The notes below the pieces were generated by a model. The model had not been told where the DNA came from and did no database searches. It saw nothing but the letters and a program-made list of their open reading frames with translations. The translations under genes were made by a program, and so were the position numbers. Shown here piece by piece: positions 1 to 7,435 of a stretch of 37,605 bases of DNA (the first letter of the stretch is position 1; the number at the start of each line of letters is the position of its first letter). Where the stretch lies: positions 1 to 37,605 of the IMG/VR virus record IMGVR_UViG_3300008952_000137, one strand, 5' to 3'. Origin of the DNA: a virus.

Positions 1-119
1 TTTTTAATGCTATGAATTTTAAAGATGAAAGTAATACTTTAATTTCAATATCTGATAGTGGAAGAAGATTTGCTAGAAAAATTGATAATCAAAGATGGAA
101 ATTTACTTGTAGTTATAAA
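1..119. repeat. Terminal direct repeat, left copy (contig closes to a circle)
   Basis: Bases 1-119 are identical to 37487-37605. The repeat lies inside a tail gene, and joining the two copies restores one uninterrupted reading frame that starts at 37459. This is the signature of a circular assembly graph cut at an arbitrary point. A length of 119 matches a k-mer size used by common assemblers, so it is probably not a physical terminal repeat of the virion DNA. Confidence 0.95.
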
Positions 120-572
120 AACTTAACTAGAGCAGAATTTGCACCTATACTTGCTTTTATAACTAAACAAAGAGGACAAAAAGAAACATTTACAGTTATA
201 CCTCCAACAATATCAGATGCGCTAGGTTCTGAAACTACAACAATATCAGTTAATGGTTCTCATAGTGCTGGAGATACTACAATAGCGATTGATGGATTTA
301 ACGCTGACACTGCTGGTTCACTTAAAGCTGGAGATTTTTTAAAATTTGCAAGTCATACAAAAGTTTACATGGTTGTTGCCGATGTTACTCCATCCAGTAA
401 TGCGGCAACTGTAACCATAGAACCTCCTCTCATAGAGGCATTGGCAAATGATTCTACAGTTACTTATGATGATGTTCCTTTTACAGTTTATTTAACAGGC
501 AATGTTCAGCAATACAGTTTAGGTTTGATGGATAAATATAATTATGAATTTGATGTATGTGAGGCATTCTAA
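12..572 (+). CDS. Minor tail protein (gene cut by contig ends)
   Basis: This is the main part of a tail protein lying between the tape measure and the tail-tip genes, where lambda encodes gpM and gpL. Across the circular junction the frame extends upstream to an ATG at 37459, adding 13 residues (MSGQLPTSPVFNA) and giving about 199 aa. The ATG at 12 is therefore internal. The N-terminal part (SGRRFARKID, RWKFTCSYKNL) has the look of small beta-rich tail-hub proteins; the rest is Thr/Ser-rich with no catalytic motif. The true start overlaps the tape-measure stop as TAATG, and its own stop overlaps the next ATG in the same way. The role comes from position and general resemblance, not from a diagnostic motif. 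Confidence 0.7.
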   Translation: MNFKDESNTLISISDSGRRFARKIDNQRWKFTCSYKNLTRAEFAPILAFITKQRGQKETFTVIPPTISDALGSETTTISVNGSHSAGDTTIAIDGFNADTAGSLKAGDFLKFASHTKVYMVVADVTPSSNAATVTIEPPLIEALANDSTVTYDDVPFTVYLTGNVQQYSLGLMDKYNYEFDVCEAF

Positions 573-967
573 TGAAAGTAAATGAAAATACATCTGTTGA
601 TATGCCAGTAAAGAATCTGATAAGTATAATAGGTGCTGTAGCAATAGGGGTGTGGGCATATTTTGGAATCATTGAAAGACTTAATAATATTGAAACTAAC
701 TACAAACTTATGAGTAGTGATTTAGAAAAGAATACTGAATTTAGAATAAAGTGGCCGCTTGGAGAATTAGGATCGCTTCCAGCAGATAGCGAACAATTTA
801 TGTTAATTGAACACATGGCAGGTCAAATAGAAAAACATACTCAACAGCTAGAAGGTGGCATGCACAATAAAGTTAATATTGAATTTATACAAAAACAAGT
901 TGAAAAACTTTTAAATGATGTAGAAAAATTAAAAGATGGTTTAAGAAAGGCGAATGGTACTCACTAA
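572..967 (+). CDS. Small membrane protein with C-terminal coiled coil
   Basis: This 131-aa protein of unknown function has one hydrophobic segment near residues 15-32 (LISIIGAVAIGVWAYFGII) followed by a long charged helix with coiled-coil character (repeated EKL, VEKL and QKQVEKLL). The topology resembles an anchored rod in the inner membrane. Its start overlaps the previous stop (TAATG) and its stop overlaps the next start, so it is translationally coupled within the tail operon. Similar TM-plus-coil proteins are common in uncultured marine phages; holin, inner-membrane spanin or injection-associated roles are possible, but no motif decides. Confidence 0.6.
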   Translation: MKVNENTSVDMPVKNLISIIGAVAIGVWAYFGIIERLNNIETNYKLMSSDLEKNTEFRIKWPLGELGSLPADSEQFMLIEHMAGQIEKHTQQLEGGMHNKVNIEFIQKQVEKLLNDVEKLKDGLRKANGTH

Positions 968-1182
968 TGATTGAAACAGTTTTTGCACTTTTATTAATTT
1001 GGGATCACGAAATTAAGGAACATCGTATTCAACCATCATTAAGCCAATGTCTTAAAGCAAAAAGAATTGCTATGAGGGATAAAAAACCTAGCGATAGAGT
1101 AACTTATAAATGTATTAAATCAAAAGCTAACATAGAAATTTATATGGGAGAGAAGAAAATTACTTCTTTAATATTAGAATGA
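967..1182 (+). CDS. Small hypothetical protein, two cysteines, possibly exported
   Basis: A 71-aa protein with a short hydrophobic N-terminus (MIETVFALLLIW) followed by a charged body with two cysteines near residues 28 and 49. It belongs to a class of tiny exported-looking proteins seen three times in this genome (here, at 9949 and at 26316): hydrophobic N-terminus, two spaced cysteines, basic body. The start overlaps the upstream stop as TAATG and the stop overlaps the next start as ATGA. The function is not recognised. Confidence 0.5.
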   Translation: MIETVFALLLIWDHEIKEHRIQPSLSQCLKAKRIAMRDKKPSDRVTYKCIKSKANIEIYMGEKKITSLILE

Positions 1183-1430
1183 TAGAAAAATTAATGACAA
1201 TGTTAGTTGGAATTTTATTAGCGTTAGCTGGTTGGTCGCTTTCAAGAACTTTTGAACTTTCAACTATTCAAGCAGTACATGAAGATAAAGTACAGAAACT
1301 TGAAAGACAAGTTATAAAACTAGAAGATAAAATGGATAAGATGATGGACTCTGATGAAGAAATTATGGACCAACATAAAAAATTATTTGAAAAATTAGAA
1401 CAAGGAAACACAGGATATAATTATAACTAA
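1179..1430 (+). CDS. Small membrane/coiled-coil protein, tandem paralog 1
   Basis: This 83-aa protein has an N-terminal transmembrane helix (MLVGILLALAGWSLSRTF) and an acidic coiled coil after residue 30 (VQKLERQVIKLEDKMDKMM). It shares the pattern EKL-T-L-ILLAL-GW-LSRTF-LST with the next gene, which points to tandem duplication. It starts at an ATGA overlap with the preceding gene. Marine phages often carry such TM-coil proteins without assigned function; a lysis role (holin or inner-membrane spanin) is possible but unproven. Confidence 0.6.
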   Translation: MIEKLMTMLVGILLALAGWSLSRTFELSTIQAVHEDKVQKLERQVIKLEDKMDKMMDSDEEIMDQHKKLFEKLEQGNTGYNYN

Positions 1431-1612
1431 TGAATGAAAAACTTATTACAGCATTATTGGCAATCTTACTTGCGTTGGGTGGTTGGACTCTATCAAGAAC
1501 CTTTTCACTCTCAACAGATATGGTCCTTATCAAAGAAAAAGTATCATCATTGGAAGAAAAAATTGAGAGCAAGTTTAAAAAGAAAAAAACCAAAAAGAAG
1601 AAAAAGAAATGA
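1430..1612 (+). CDS. Small membrane protein with poly-lysine tail, tandem paralog 2
   Basis: A 60-aa protein whose N-terminal half (MNEKLITALLAILLALGGW, then TLSRTFSLST) repeats that of the preceding gene almost residue for residue. The coiled coil is shortened and ends in a run dominated by lysine (KFKKKKTKKKKKK), encoded by an A/G-only tract near 1577-1610. The start overlaps the previous stop as TAATG. It looks like a degenerate duplicate whose C-terminus was replaced by low-complexity sequence, or a positively charged cytoplasmic tail that fixes membrane topology. The purine tract could also be a replication-slippage site. Confidence 0.55.
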   Translation: MNEKLITALLAILLALGGWTLSRTFSLSTDMVLIKEKVSSLEEKIESKFKKKKTKKKKKK

Positions 1613-1758
1613 AACACTTAATGATTATTTTAATTCTCTTGGCTGGTTGTGCTTATAAGATAGCACCTGACACAACAACTCTTGAAATTGGAGAAACAAG
1701 TAATGGAAAAGAAAAAAATACCAAATCAATAAAACAAACTTTTAAATGGAAAAAATAA
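1609..1758 (+). CDS. Tiny lipoprotein (49 aa)
   Basis: This short gene starts at ATG 1609, overlapping the preceding TGA as ATGA, and encodes 49 residues beginning MKHLMIILILLAGC. That is a classic lipoprotein signal: a basic start, a hydrophobic core and the lipobox LAGC with Cys14. The mature part is a short polar, lysine-rich peptide with no further hydrophobic segment. Its end abuts the next start directly. A small outer-membrane lipoprotein next to short TM-coil proteins is the arrangement of an o-spanin with an i-spanin, but the gene is far from the lysozyme, so that role is inference. Confidence 0.6.
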   Translation: MKHLMIILILLAGCAYKIAPDTTTLEIGETSNGKEKNTKSIKQTFKWKK

Positions 1759-2322
1759 ATGTCAAGAGGAATAACAACAGCAGTAAAAAACGCCTTGGCG
1801 GCAACACCTACATTTTGTCATTTAGTCTATTTAGGGTTTTCAACACCAGTAAGAAAAACAGATAATTCATTTGATATAGTAGATGATATAGAGGGTTCTT
1901 CTCAAACTTATAATGCTGATGGAAGTTTATTAGGAGTTGGTAATGTTCCTGAATCTAATCAACCAATAAAAAATAGTATTGATATTGTATTTTCAGGTGT
2001 GGACCAATCTTTGATTTCAACTGTTTTAAGTAATGATGTTTTAGGTGTTGATATAAAAGTTTATCGAGCAGTAATAAGTGGTACTACTGCTATTGCTGAC
2101 CCATTTTTATTATTTCATGGTAATTTAGCAGATTTTGCAATAGATGATGATGGTTCATCTGGGGCAACTTTAGGTATTACAGCAACAAATCACTTCGGAA
2201 ATTATGAAAAAAAAAATGGAAGAACAAGCTCCGATAATTCTCAACAAAGACATTTTTCAGGAGATAAAGGTTTTGAATTTTCAGCTTTAACTATTAGAGA
2301 TATTAAATGGGGCAGAGAATAA
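1759..2322 (+). CDS. Tail assembly/hub protein, DUF2163-like
   Basis: This 187-aa protein lies directly upstream of the HlyC-like and J-like genes, the place held by lambda gpL-type hub proteins. It is beta-rich and reads like the DUF2163/BR0599 family of gene-transfer-agent and siphophage hub proteins: an N-terminal segment about surface polarity (LVYLGFSTPVRKTD), a central VYRAVISG strand region, and a C-terminal SQQRHFSGDKGFEF-IKWGR motif. In lambda gpL the equivalent C-terminal region binds a metal cluster through cysteines; I see only one cysteine here. The stop overlaps the next start as TAATG. Confidence 0.6.
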   Translation: MSRGITTAVKNALAATPTFCHLVYLGFSTPVRKTDNSFDIVDDIEGSSQTYNADGSLLGVGNVPESNQPIKNSIDIVFSGVDQSLISTVLSNDVLGVDIKVYRAVISGTTAIADPFLLFHGNLADFAIDDDGSSGATLGITATNHFGNYEKKNGRTSSDNSQQRHFSGDKGFEFSALTIRDIKWGRE

Positions 2323-2723
2323 TGCACGAGATTATAATTTTTTTACAAACTTTTGATAGATATAAACATTTCACTTATGTAACATTATGTCTTCATATAC
2401 GACAATCTTTTATTAATAATCAATACAAAGTATTTAAAGATGAAGATGGAAAAATATTTGGTTTTGTTAGTTGGGCATGGGTAGATAAGGAAACTAAAGA
2501 ACAATATTTTCAAACAGGAATAGTAAAAAAATGGAACTGTGGAGATATATTATTACCAGTTAATTGCGTTGCTAAAAAAAATATGAGAGAAATTGCTAAA
2601 TGGTGCAAAAATAAAGCAATTAAATTAATTGGAGAAAATAAAAAATTAGATTGGTTAAGACTAGATAATAATAATTTAGTAAGAAGAATATATAAAATAG
2701 AAACAAAAGGTAGTTGGATATAA
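2322..2723 (+). CDS. HlyC-like toxin-activating lysine acyltransferase homolog
   Basis: A 133-aa protein resembling the RTX-toxin acyltransferase family (HlyC/CyaC). Members transfer a fatty acyl group from acyl carrier protein to lysines of a secreted toxin. The visible match is an INNQYKVF segment, then GFVSWAWV at residues 47-54, a conserved tyrosine (Tyr62) and KWNCGDILLPVN at 70-81, paralleling ANQYALL, CSWANL and DWTSGDRKWFID in HlyC. By this alignment the HlyC Asp92 position is Asn81. A histidine in the N-terminal segment (16 or 25) may be the catalytic one. The start at 2322 overlaps the preceding stop as TAATG. The position before the tail-tip gene suggests acylation or maturation of a tail protein, or a degenerate fold. 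Confidence 0.6.
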   Translation: MHEIIIFLQTFDRYKHFTYVTLCLHIRQSFINNQYKVFKDEDGKIFGFVSWAWVDKETKEQYFQTGIVKKWNCGDILLPVNCVAKKNMREIAKWCKNKAIKLIGENKKLDWLRLDNNNLVRRIYKIETKGSWI

Positions 2724-5700
2724 TGGCAGATAAAGTAGTAGAAACAACTACCAAAGTTTTTGGAAAAGCTAAAGATTTTTTTGGTAAATATTCGAGTTGG
2801 TTTACTTGGATTTCCATAGGTATTCAGGTCATATCTTGGTTAAGGAAACCAGATGAACCAGATATTCCTCACTATGATAATGTTGCTGAACAAATGGCAA
2901 AGGGTGTTCTTGTTAATAAAGCATCTTCTAATTCAGCTATTCCTGTTGTGTATGGCAAGCGTAAAATTGGTGGCAATATAATATTTTTAGAAACCTCTGG
3001 TACAGATAATACCTATCTTTATATGATAATGGCTTTATGTGAGGGTGGAGTTGAATCTTGCGAACAAATTTACATAGATGATAAATTAGTTACTTGGTCT
3101 GGTACATTAACACATGGAACAGAAAGAACAGTAGGTAGTGGAGATTCAAATTTTTATAAAGCTGATCCAACAGTAGAAGGTTCAAGTGCTGAATCAACAA
3201 TTTCTGTTACTTGGTATGATGGTAGGGACGATCAAACTTACAATACAACAGTTGGCGCTTTGTCATCTTGGACTTCAAACCATAGATTAAGAGGAATAAG
3301 TTATCTTGCTCTTAAGTTTAAATGGAATCAAGATGTTTTTGCTGGAGTACCATCTGTTCATGCAGTTATTAAAGGTAGAAAAGTTTATGACCCAAATTTA
3401 GATGGAACTAATACTGGTGGTTCTGGTTCACATAGAGAAGATACTACTTCAACTTGGGCATGGTCTGATAATCCTGTTCTTTGTACTTTAGACTATATGA
3501 GAAATTCAAGATTTGGATTAGGAATTGCTAATAGTTACTTTGATTCTAATTGGGCAGATTGGCAAACTGCCGCCGATGTTTGCGATACAGATGTAACAGC
3601 TTATGGTTCAACAACCATAGACTTATTAGATATGAATGCAGTTGTAGATACAAAAAGAAAATGTATTGAAAATTTAAAAATATTAGTTACAGGGTTTAGA
3701 GGTTATATTAATTATGCAAATGGAAAATATTCAGTTCTATCTGAAACAACTGGTTCAGCAAGTATTTCATTAACAGAAGATAATATTATTGGAGGACTTA
3801 AAGTAAGTAGTCTAGATAGAAATACTAGATTTAATCGAGTTATAGTTACTTTCGTAAATCCTGATAAAAATTATCAATCTGATGAAGTACAATGGCCAGA
3901 AATTGACGATAGTGGTTATACATCAGCAGATCAACACGCAACTATGAAAACTGCAGATGGAGGCTTTTTACAAGAGGGAAGATTTGATTTTCCTACTATC
4001 ACATCTCCTTATCAGGCTCTTGAATTAGCAGAGGTAATTTGTAGAAGAAGTCGAAATAATATGAATGTAGGTTTAAGATGTGATGCAACAGGATTAGATT
4101 TAATGGTAGGGGAATTAGTAAATATAACTCACGCAACTCCAGCTTTTTCTGCAAAAACATTTAGAATTCAAGGTATGCAAGTTAATTCTGATTTAACTGT
4201 TGAATTACAATTAACAGAATATCAAGCTGCATTTTATACTTGGGCAACAAAGACACAAGCAGCAACAATACCAGATACTACTTTACCCAATCCTATGTCG
4301 GTTATTGCTCCAGCAAGTTTAACATTATCAGATGAATTAATTGAATATTCAGATGGAGTTGTAATAACTAGATTAAATATATTAGTTGGCGCAAGTACAG
4401 ATAAGTTTAGACAATATTATCAAGTTGAAACTAAAAAAACTTCTGAAAGTAATTATAAAGTTTTAGCACAAGGAATTAGTGCTGTTTTAAATTATCATCA
4501 ATTAAATGTAGTAGATGGGGTAGAGTATTCAGTTCGTGTAAAAACAATTAACTCAATGGGTGTTTCATCAAGTTACACTTCAGGAACACATACAGTTGTT
4601 GGTGCAACAGATACTCCATCAGATGTAGATGAATTATCTATTTCAATGGTTGGTTCAAATCAAATGCAATTATCTTGGGAACCAGTTTCAGATTTAGATG
4701 TTTCTTATTATGCAATTCGTTATCAAGATACAACGAGTAATGCTAGTTGGGCAAGTTCAACAAACTTAACACAAGTTGTTAGAAGAAAATCTAACAATGT
4801 AACAATCAATGCTCGTACTGGTGCGTTTCTGATTAAAGCAGTTGACAAATTAGGAAATGAATCTGATAATGAGAAAATTGTTTATACTAATATTTCAGGA
4901 TTAGAACATTTCAAAAATATTGCAACTTATAATGAAGAATCTGCTAGTGCTGTAACAGGACAAACTTGGAATGGAACCTTTGATGGAGATTGTGTAAAAG
5001 GTATGAATTCTAATGATACTGATATAGCCACACTTGACACAATTACTTTATTTGATTCTACTGTTGGAAATTTTGACTCAGCGGCTGGAGATTTTGATTT
5101 AGGTGGAACTGATGCTACTTCTAATCCAACTTATTATCAAGCAAATATAGAATCATCAGGATTATATATTGGTTCAACTGAAATAAGCCTTGATGCAGTT
5201 TATGATGCAACTTTTCAATCAACTATTGATATGATTGCAAATGACCTCTATGATTTGTTTGACAGTGGCAGAGGTGCTTCACTTTTTGATAATGCTCCTG
5301 GCCCTTTTGATGGAAGTTCTGGTTCTCAATGCGATGCTTATTTACAAATAGGGTCAAGTGAAAGTTCTCTTGGTGCAATTTCTAGTTATTCAAATATATC
5401 TCAACAAGCTACTATTAAGGGTAGATATTTTAAATTTAGATTAAAATTAACAAGTGGAAACAATAAAGCTAGACCAGAAGTTTCAAAAATGCAAATGAAA
5501 TTAGTATTAGAGAAAAGATTAGAAAGTGAAGAAGATGTTGCTAGTGGTGCTGGTGCAAAAGCGATTACTTATACTAACGCATTTTACGCAAGCCCAGCAG
5601 TTGGGATAGCGGCACAAAATATGGCTACTGGGGATTATTATACAATCACTAGCAAAACAAAAACTGGATTTACTATAACCTTTTATAATAGTTCAGCTGC

Positions 5701-5755
5701 GGCACAAAATAGGACTTTTGACTATGTTGCAAAAGGGTATGGCTTGAAATCATAG
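2723..5755 (+). CDS. J: Tail tip attachment protein, lambda gpJ-like
   Basis: This 1010-aa central tail-tip protein is like lambda gpJ; it forms the distal hub and contacts the host. The N-terminus holds the diagnostic region of the family: a hydrophobic helix followed by SNSAIPVVYGKRKIGGNIIF, then IYIDDKLV and HAVIKGRKVYDP. The middle has the FGLGIAN and NILVTGFRGYINYANGKY segments. From about residue 520 to 730 there are fibronectin-type-III-like beta segments (VEYSVRVKTINSMG, MQLSWEPVSDLDVSYYAIRY). The C-terminal third is Ser/Gly/Asp-rich and probably the variable, receptor-facing part. The chosen ATG overlaps the upstream stop as TAATG; an ATG 9 bases earlier is less likely. Length is close to gpJ (1132 aa). 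Confidence 0.88.
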   Translation: MADKVVETTTKVFGKAKDFFGKYSSWFTWISIGIQVISWLRKPDEPDIPHYDNVAEQMAKGVLVNKASSNSAIPVVYGKRKIGGNIIFLETSGTDNTYLYMIMALCEGGVESCEQIYIDDKLVTWSGTLTHGTERTVGSGDSNFYKADPTVEGSSAESTISVTWYDGRDDQTYNTTVGALSSWTSNHRLRGISYLALKFKWNQDVFAGVPSVHAVIKGRKVYDPNLDGTNTGGSGSHREDTTSTWAWSDNPVLCTLDYMRNSRFGLGIANSYFDSNWADWQTAADVCDTDVTAYGSTTIDLLDMNAVVDTKRKCIENLKILVTGFRGYINYANGKYSVLSETTGSASISLTEDNIIGGLKVSSLDRNTRFNRVIVTFVNPDKNYQSDEVQWPEIDDSGYTSADQHATMKTADGGFLQEGRFDFPTITSPYQALELAEVICRRSRNNMNVGLRCDATGLDLMVGELVNITHATPAFSAKTFRIQGMQVNSDLTVELQLTEYQAAFYTWATKTQAATIPDTTLPNPMSVIAPASLTLSDELIEYSDGVVITRLNILVGASTDKFRQYYQVETKKTSESNYKVLAQGISAVLNYHQLNVVDGVEYSVRVKTINSMGVSSSYTSGTHTVVGATDTPSDVDELSISMVGSNQMQLSWEPVSDLDVSYYAIRYQDTTSNASWASSTNLTQVVRRKSNNVTINARTGAFLIKAVDKLGNESDNEKIVYTNISGLEHFKNIATYNEESASAVTGQTWNGTFDGDCVKGMNSNDTDIATLDTITLFDSTVGNFDSAAGDFDLGGTDATSNPTYYQANIESSGLYIGSTEISLDAVYDATFQSTIDMIANDLYDLFDSGRGASLFDNAPGPFDGSSGSQCDAYLQIGSSESSLGAISSYSNISQQATIKGRYFKFRLKLTSGNNKARPEVSKMQMKLVLEKRLESEEDVASGAGAKAITYTNAFYASPAVGIAAQNMATGDYYTITSKTKTGFTITFYNSSAAAQNRTFDYVAKGYGLKS

Positions 5756-5797
5756 AATATATGATATAAATAAATGAGAAAGGATTAAAAAAAATAT

Positions 5798-6805
5798 ATG
5801 AGTCAAGTTACAGATGTATCATTAGCGAATCAGGGATTTTCAGCATTTAGGTCTGAATTAAATAATATTCTTGGAGCGATTAACACATCACATTTGGGAA
5901 CATCTGCCCCTGGCAGTATAGCTTCTGGCACAATTTGGATAGACACAAGTGGTGGTGCAACAGCATGGATTTTAAAATTATATGATGGTGCTGGACATAT
6001 TACTTTAGGAACAATTAACTCAACAGCTAATACTGTGGATTGGTCTGATAGTTCAGTCACTTTTGATATTGTTAATGACACCTCTCCTCAATTAGGTGGC
6101 GATTTAGATACTAATTCACACAATATAACTATTGACGATGCACATTTTATAAAAGACGAAAATGGTAATGAACAAATTATATTTCAAACAACTTCTTCAG
6201 CAGTTAATGAATTAGAAGTTACAAATGCGTCAACAGGCAATGGTCCTATTCTTGGAGCAAGTGGAGAAACAAATGTTGACCTTAATATAAAACCAAAAGG
6301 TTCAGGAAAAACAATTATTGGTTCAGGTACTGGAAATTCAACAATAACTTCTAGTGGAGCTCACAATCTTATTTTAAATACAAACTCTGGAACAAACTCT
6401 GGAGAGATTGCAATAACTGATGGGGCAAATGGAGATATAGATATTACAACAAATGGAACAGGAGCAATTAAATTTAATGATTTAGCTTATATTCCACAAC
6501 AAGCAATTACTTCAACTTCAAATGCTGTTGCGTGGGACGCACAAGCCAAGCCAAACGCATATCATATCACAACAGAAAATACGACTTTATCTGCGCCAAC
6601 TAATGCAGTTGAAGGTGCTTTTATTTGTATAGAAATTAATTTTAATGGAAGTCATACTTTTTCGTGGAACGCAATATTTAATTTTGCCGCTGATACTGCT
6701 CCGACTACAACAGATACAGATGCGAAAACTGACATTTTAGTTTTCCGTTATAATGGTTCAATTTGGCAAGAAGTAGGTAGAACTTTAAACATACCAGAAA
6801 GTTAA
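5798..6805 (+). CDS. Tail fibre protein with beta-helix shaft
   Basis: A 335-aa, glycine-, threonine- and asparagine-rich fibre protein downstream of the tail-tip gene. The N-terminus (LANQGFSAFRSELNNILGAI, then SGTIWIDTSG) is the attachment region often seen in marine phage fibres. The middle carries irregular repeats that suit a trimeric beta-helix shaft: VDLNIKPKGSGKTIIG, then LILNTNSGTNSGEIAITDG and IDITTNGTGAIKFND. The C-terminal 90 residues form a likely globular tip (FICIEINFNGSHTFSWN, then FRYNGSIWQEVGRT). It follows a 42-base gap with an A-rich leader and no strong Shine-Dalgarno sequence. Confidence 0.75.
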   Translation: MSQVTDVSLANQGFSAFRSELNNILGAINTSHLGTSAPGSIASGTIWIDTSGGATAWILKLYDGAGHITLGTINSTANTVDWSDSSVTFDIVNDTSPQLGGDLDTNSHNITIDDAHFIKDENGNEQIIFQTTSSAVNELEVTNASTGNGPILGASGETNVDLNIKPKGSGKTIIGSGTGNSTITSSGAHNLILNTNSGTNSGEIAITDGANGDIDITTNGTGAIKFNDLAYIPQQAITSTSNAVAWDAQAKPNAYHITTENTTLSAPTNAVEGAFICIEINFNGSHTFSWNAIFNFAADTAPTTTDTDAKTDILVFRYNGSIWQEVGRTLNIPES

Positions 6806-6808
6806 AAT

Positions 6809-7435
6809 ATGTGGGCATTAGTAGAAGATAACGCAATTACAAAAATAATTAATAATCCAAAAGCTATGGTTATTGGCGATGTTCGTCATTCAAGAAATAT
6901 ATTTTCTTTTAGATGGACTAACGAAGAAAGAGAAGCCATTGGGATTTACGAAATAGTATTTGATAATTCAAATAAAAAAGATGAAGAATATTATATTAAT
7001 ACAAATCAATCTTTTGATTATGCAGATGGACAAGTTACAGCAAGTTTTGGAACTGCAACACCAAAAGCAGTAGCAGATTCTTTATGGACACAAGAAGATT
7101 CTGATAATGGAGATTTACCTGATGATAAAGAAGTAGGCGATGTTAAAGTTAAAGGTTTAAAATCTCAAAAAAAAGATATTATAAAAAGTCAAGCTAGTGG
7201 ATTATTAGCACCGACAGATTGGTATGTTATTAAAGCAACTGATGTAGCAGAATATTCAGTACCAAGTGCAGTATCAACTTTTAGAGCAGATGTAAGAACA
7301 AAATCAAACGAAATGGAAACTGCTATTGACAATGCAAGTGATGTAGATGCTTTAGCAAGTTTATATGAATATACTGAACAAGCTGATGGTTCAAGAACAA
7401 GACCATTAGGCGAGTGGCCAATATTGGAGATTTAA
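6809..7435 (+). CDS. Fibre-associated protein, tail-fibre assembly/DUF4376-like
   Basis: This 208-aa protein begins like many phage fibre-associated proteins (MWALVEDNAITKIINNPKAM, a short domain about the current and previous state of the polypeptide). It ends in a helical region (SAVSTFRADVRTKSNEMETA, then ALASLYEYTEQADGSRTRPL) resembling the DUF4376/assembly-chaperone C-terminus. It lies between a fibre gene and the probable receptor-binding proteins, so a chaperone or structural adaptor role is reasonable. The stop overlaps the next start as TAATG. The exact family is uncertain. Confidence 0.5.
   Translation: MWALVEDNAITKIINNPKAMVIGDVRHSRNIFSFRWTNEEREAIGIYEIVFDNSNKKDEEYYINTNQSFDYADGQVTASFGTATPKAVADSLWTQEDSDNGDLPDDKEVGDVKVKGLKSQKKDIIKSQASGLLAPTDWYVIKATDVAEYSVPSAVSTFRADVRTKSNEMETAIDNASDVDALASLYEYTEQADGSRTRPLGEWPILEI

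Noticed and set aside
1-119. Terminal repeat as a physical long terminal repeat or attachment site
   Set aside because: It cuts a tail gene, there is no integrase, and the length fits an assembly overlap.
481-672. Minus-strand open frame across two tail-region genes
   Set aside because: All minus-strand frames in the window overlap better-supported + strand genes, have no ribosome sites and no recognisable protein; none is accepted.
1434-1658. Alternative + frame of 74 codons
   Set aside because: It overlaps the tandem membrane gene and the lipoprotein gene, both with start-stop coupling and clear membrane signals; its product is low-complexity Trp/Lys sequence.
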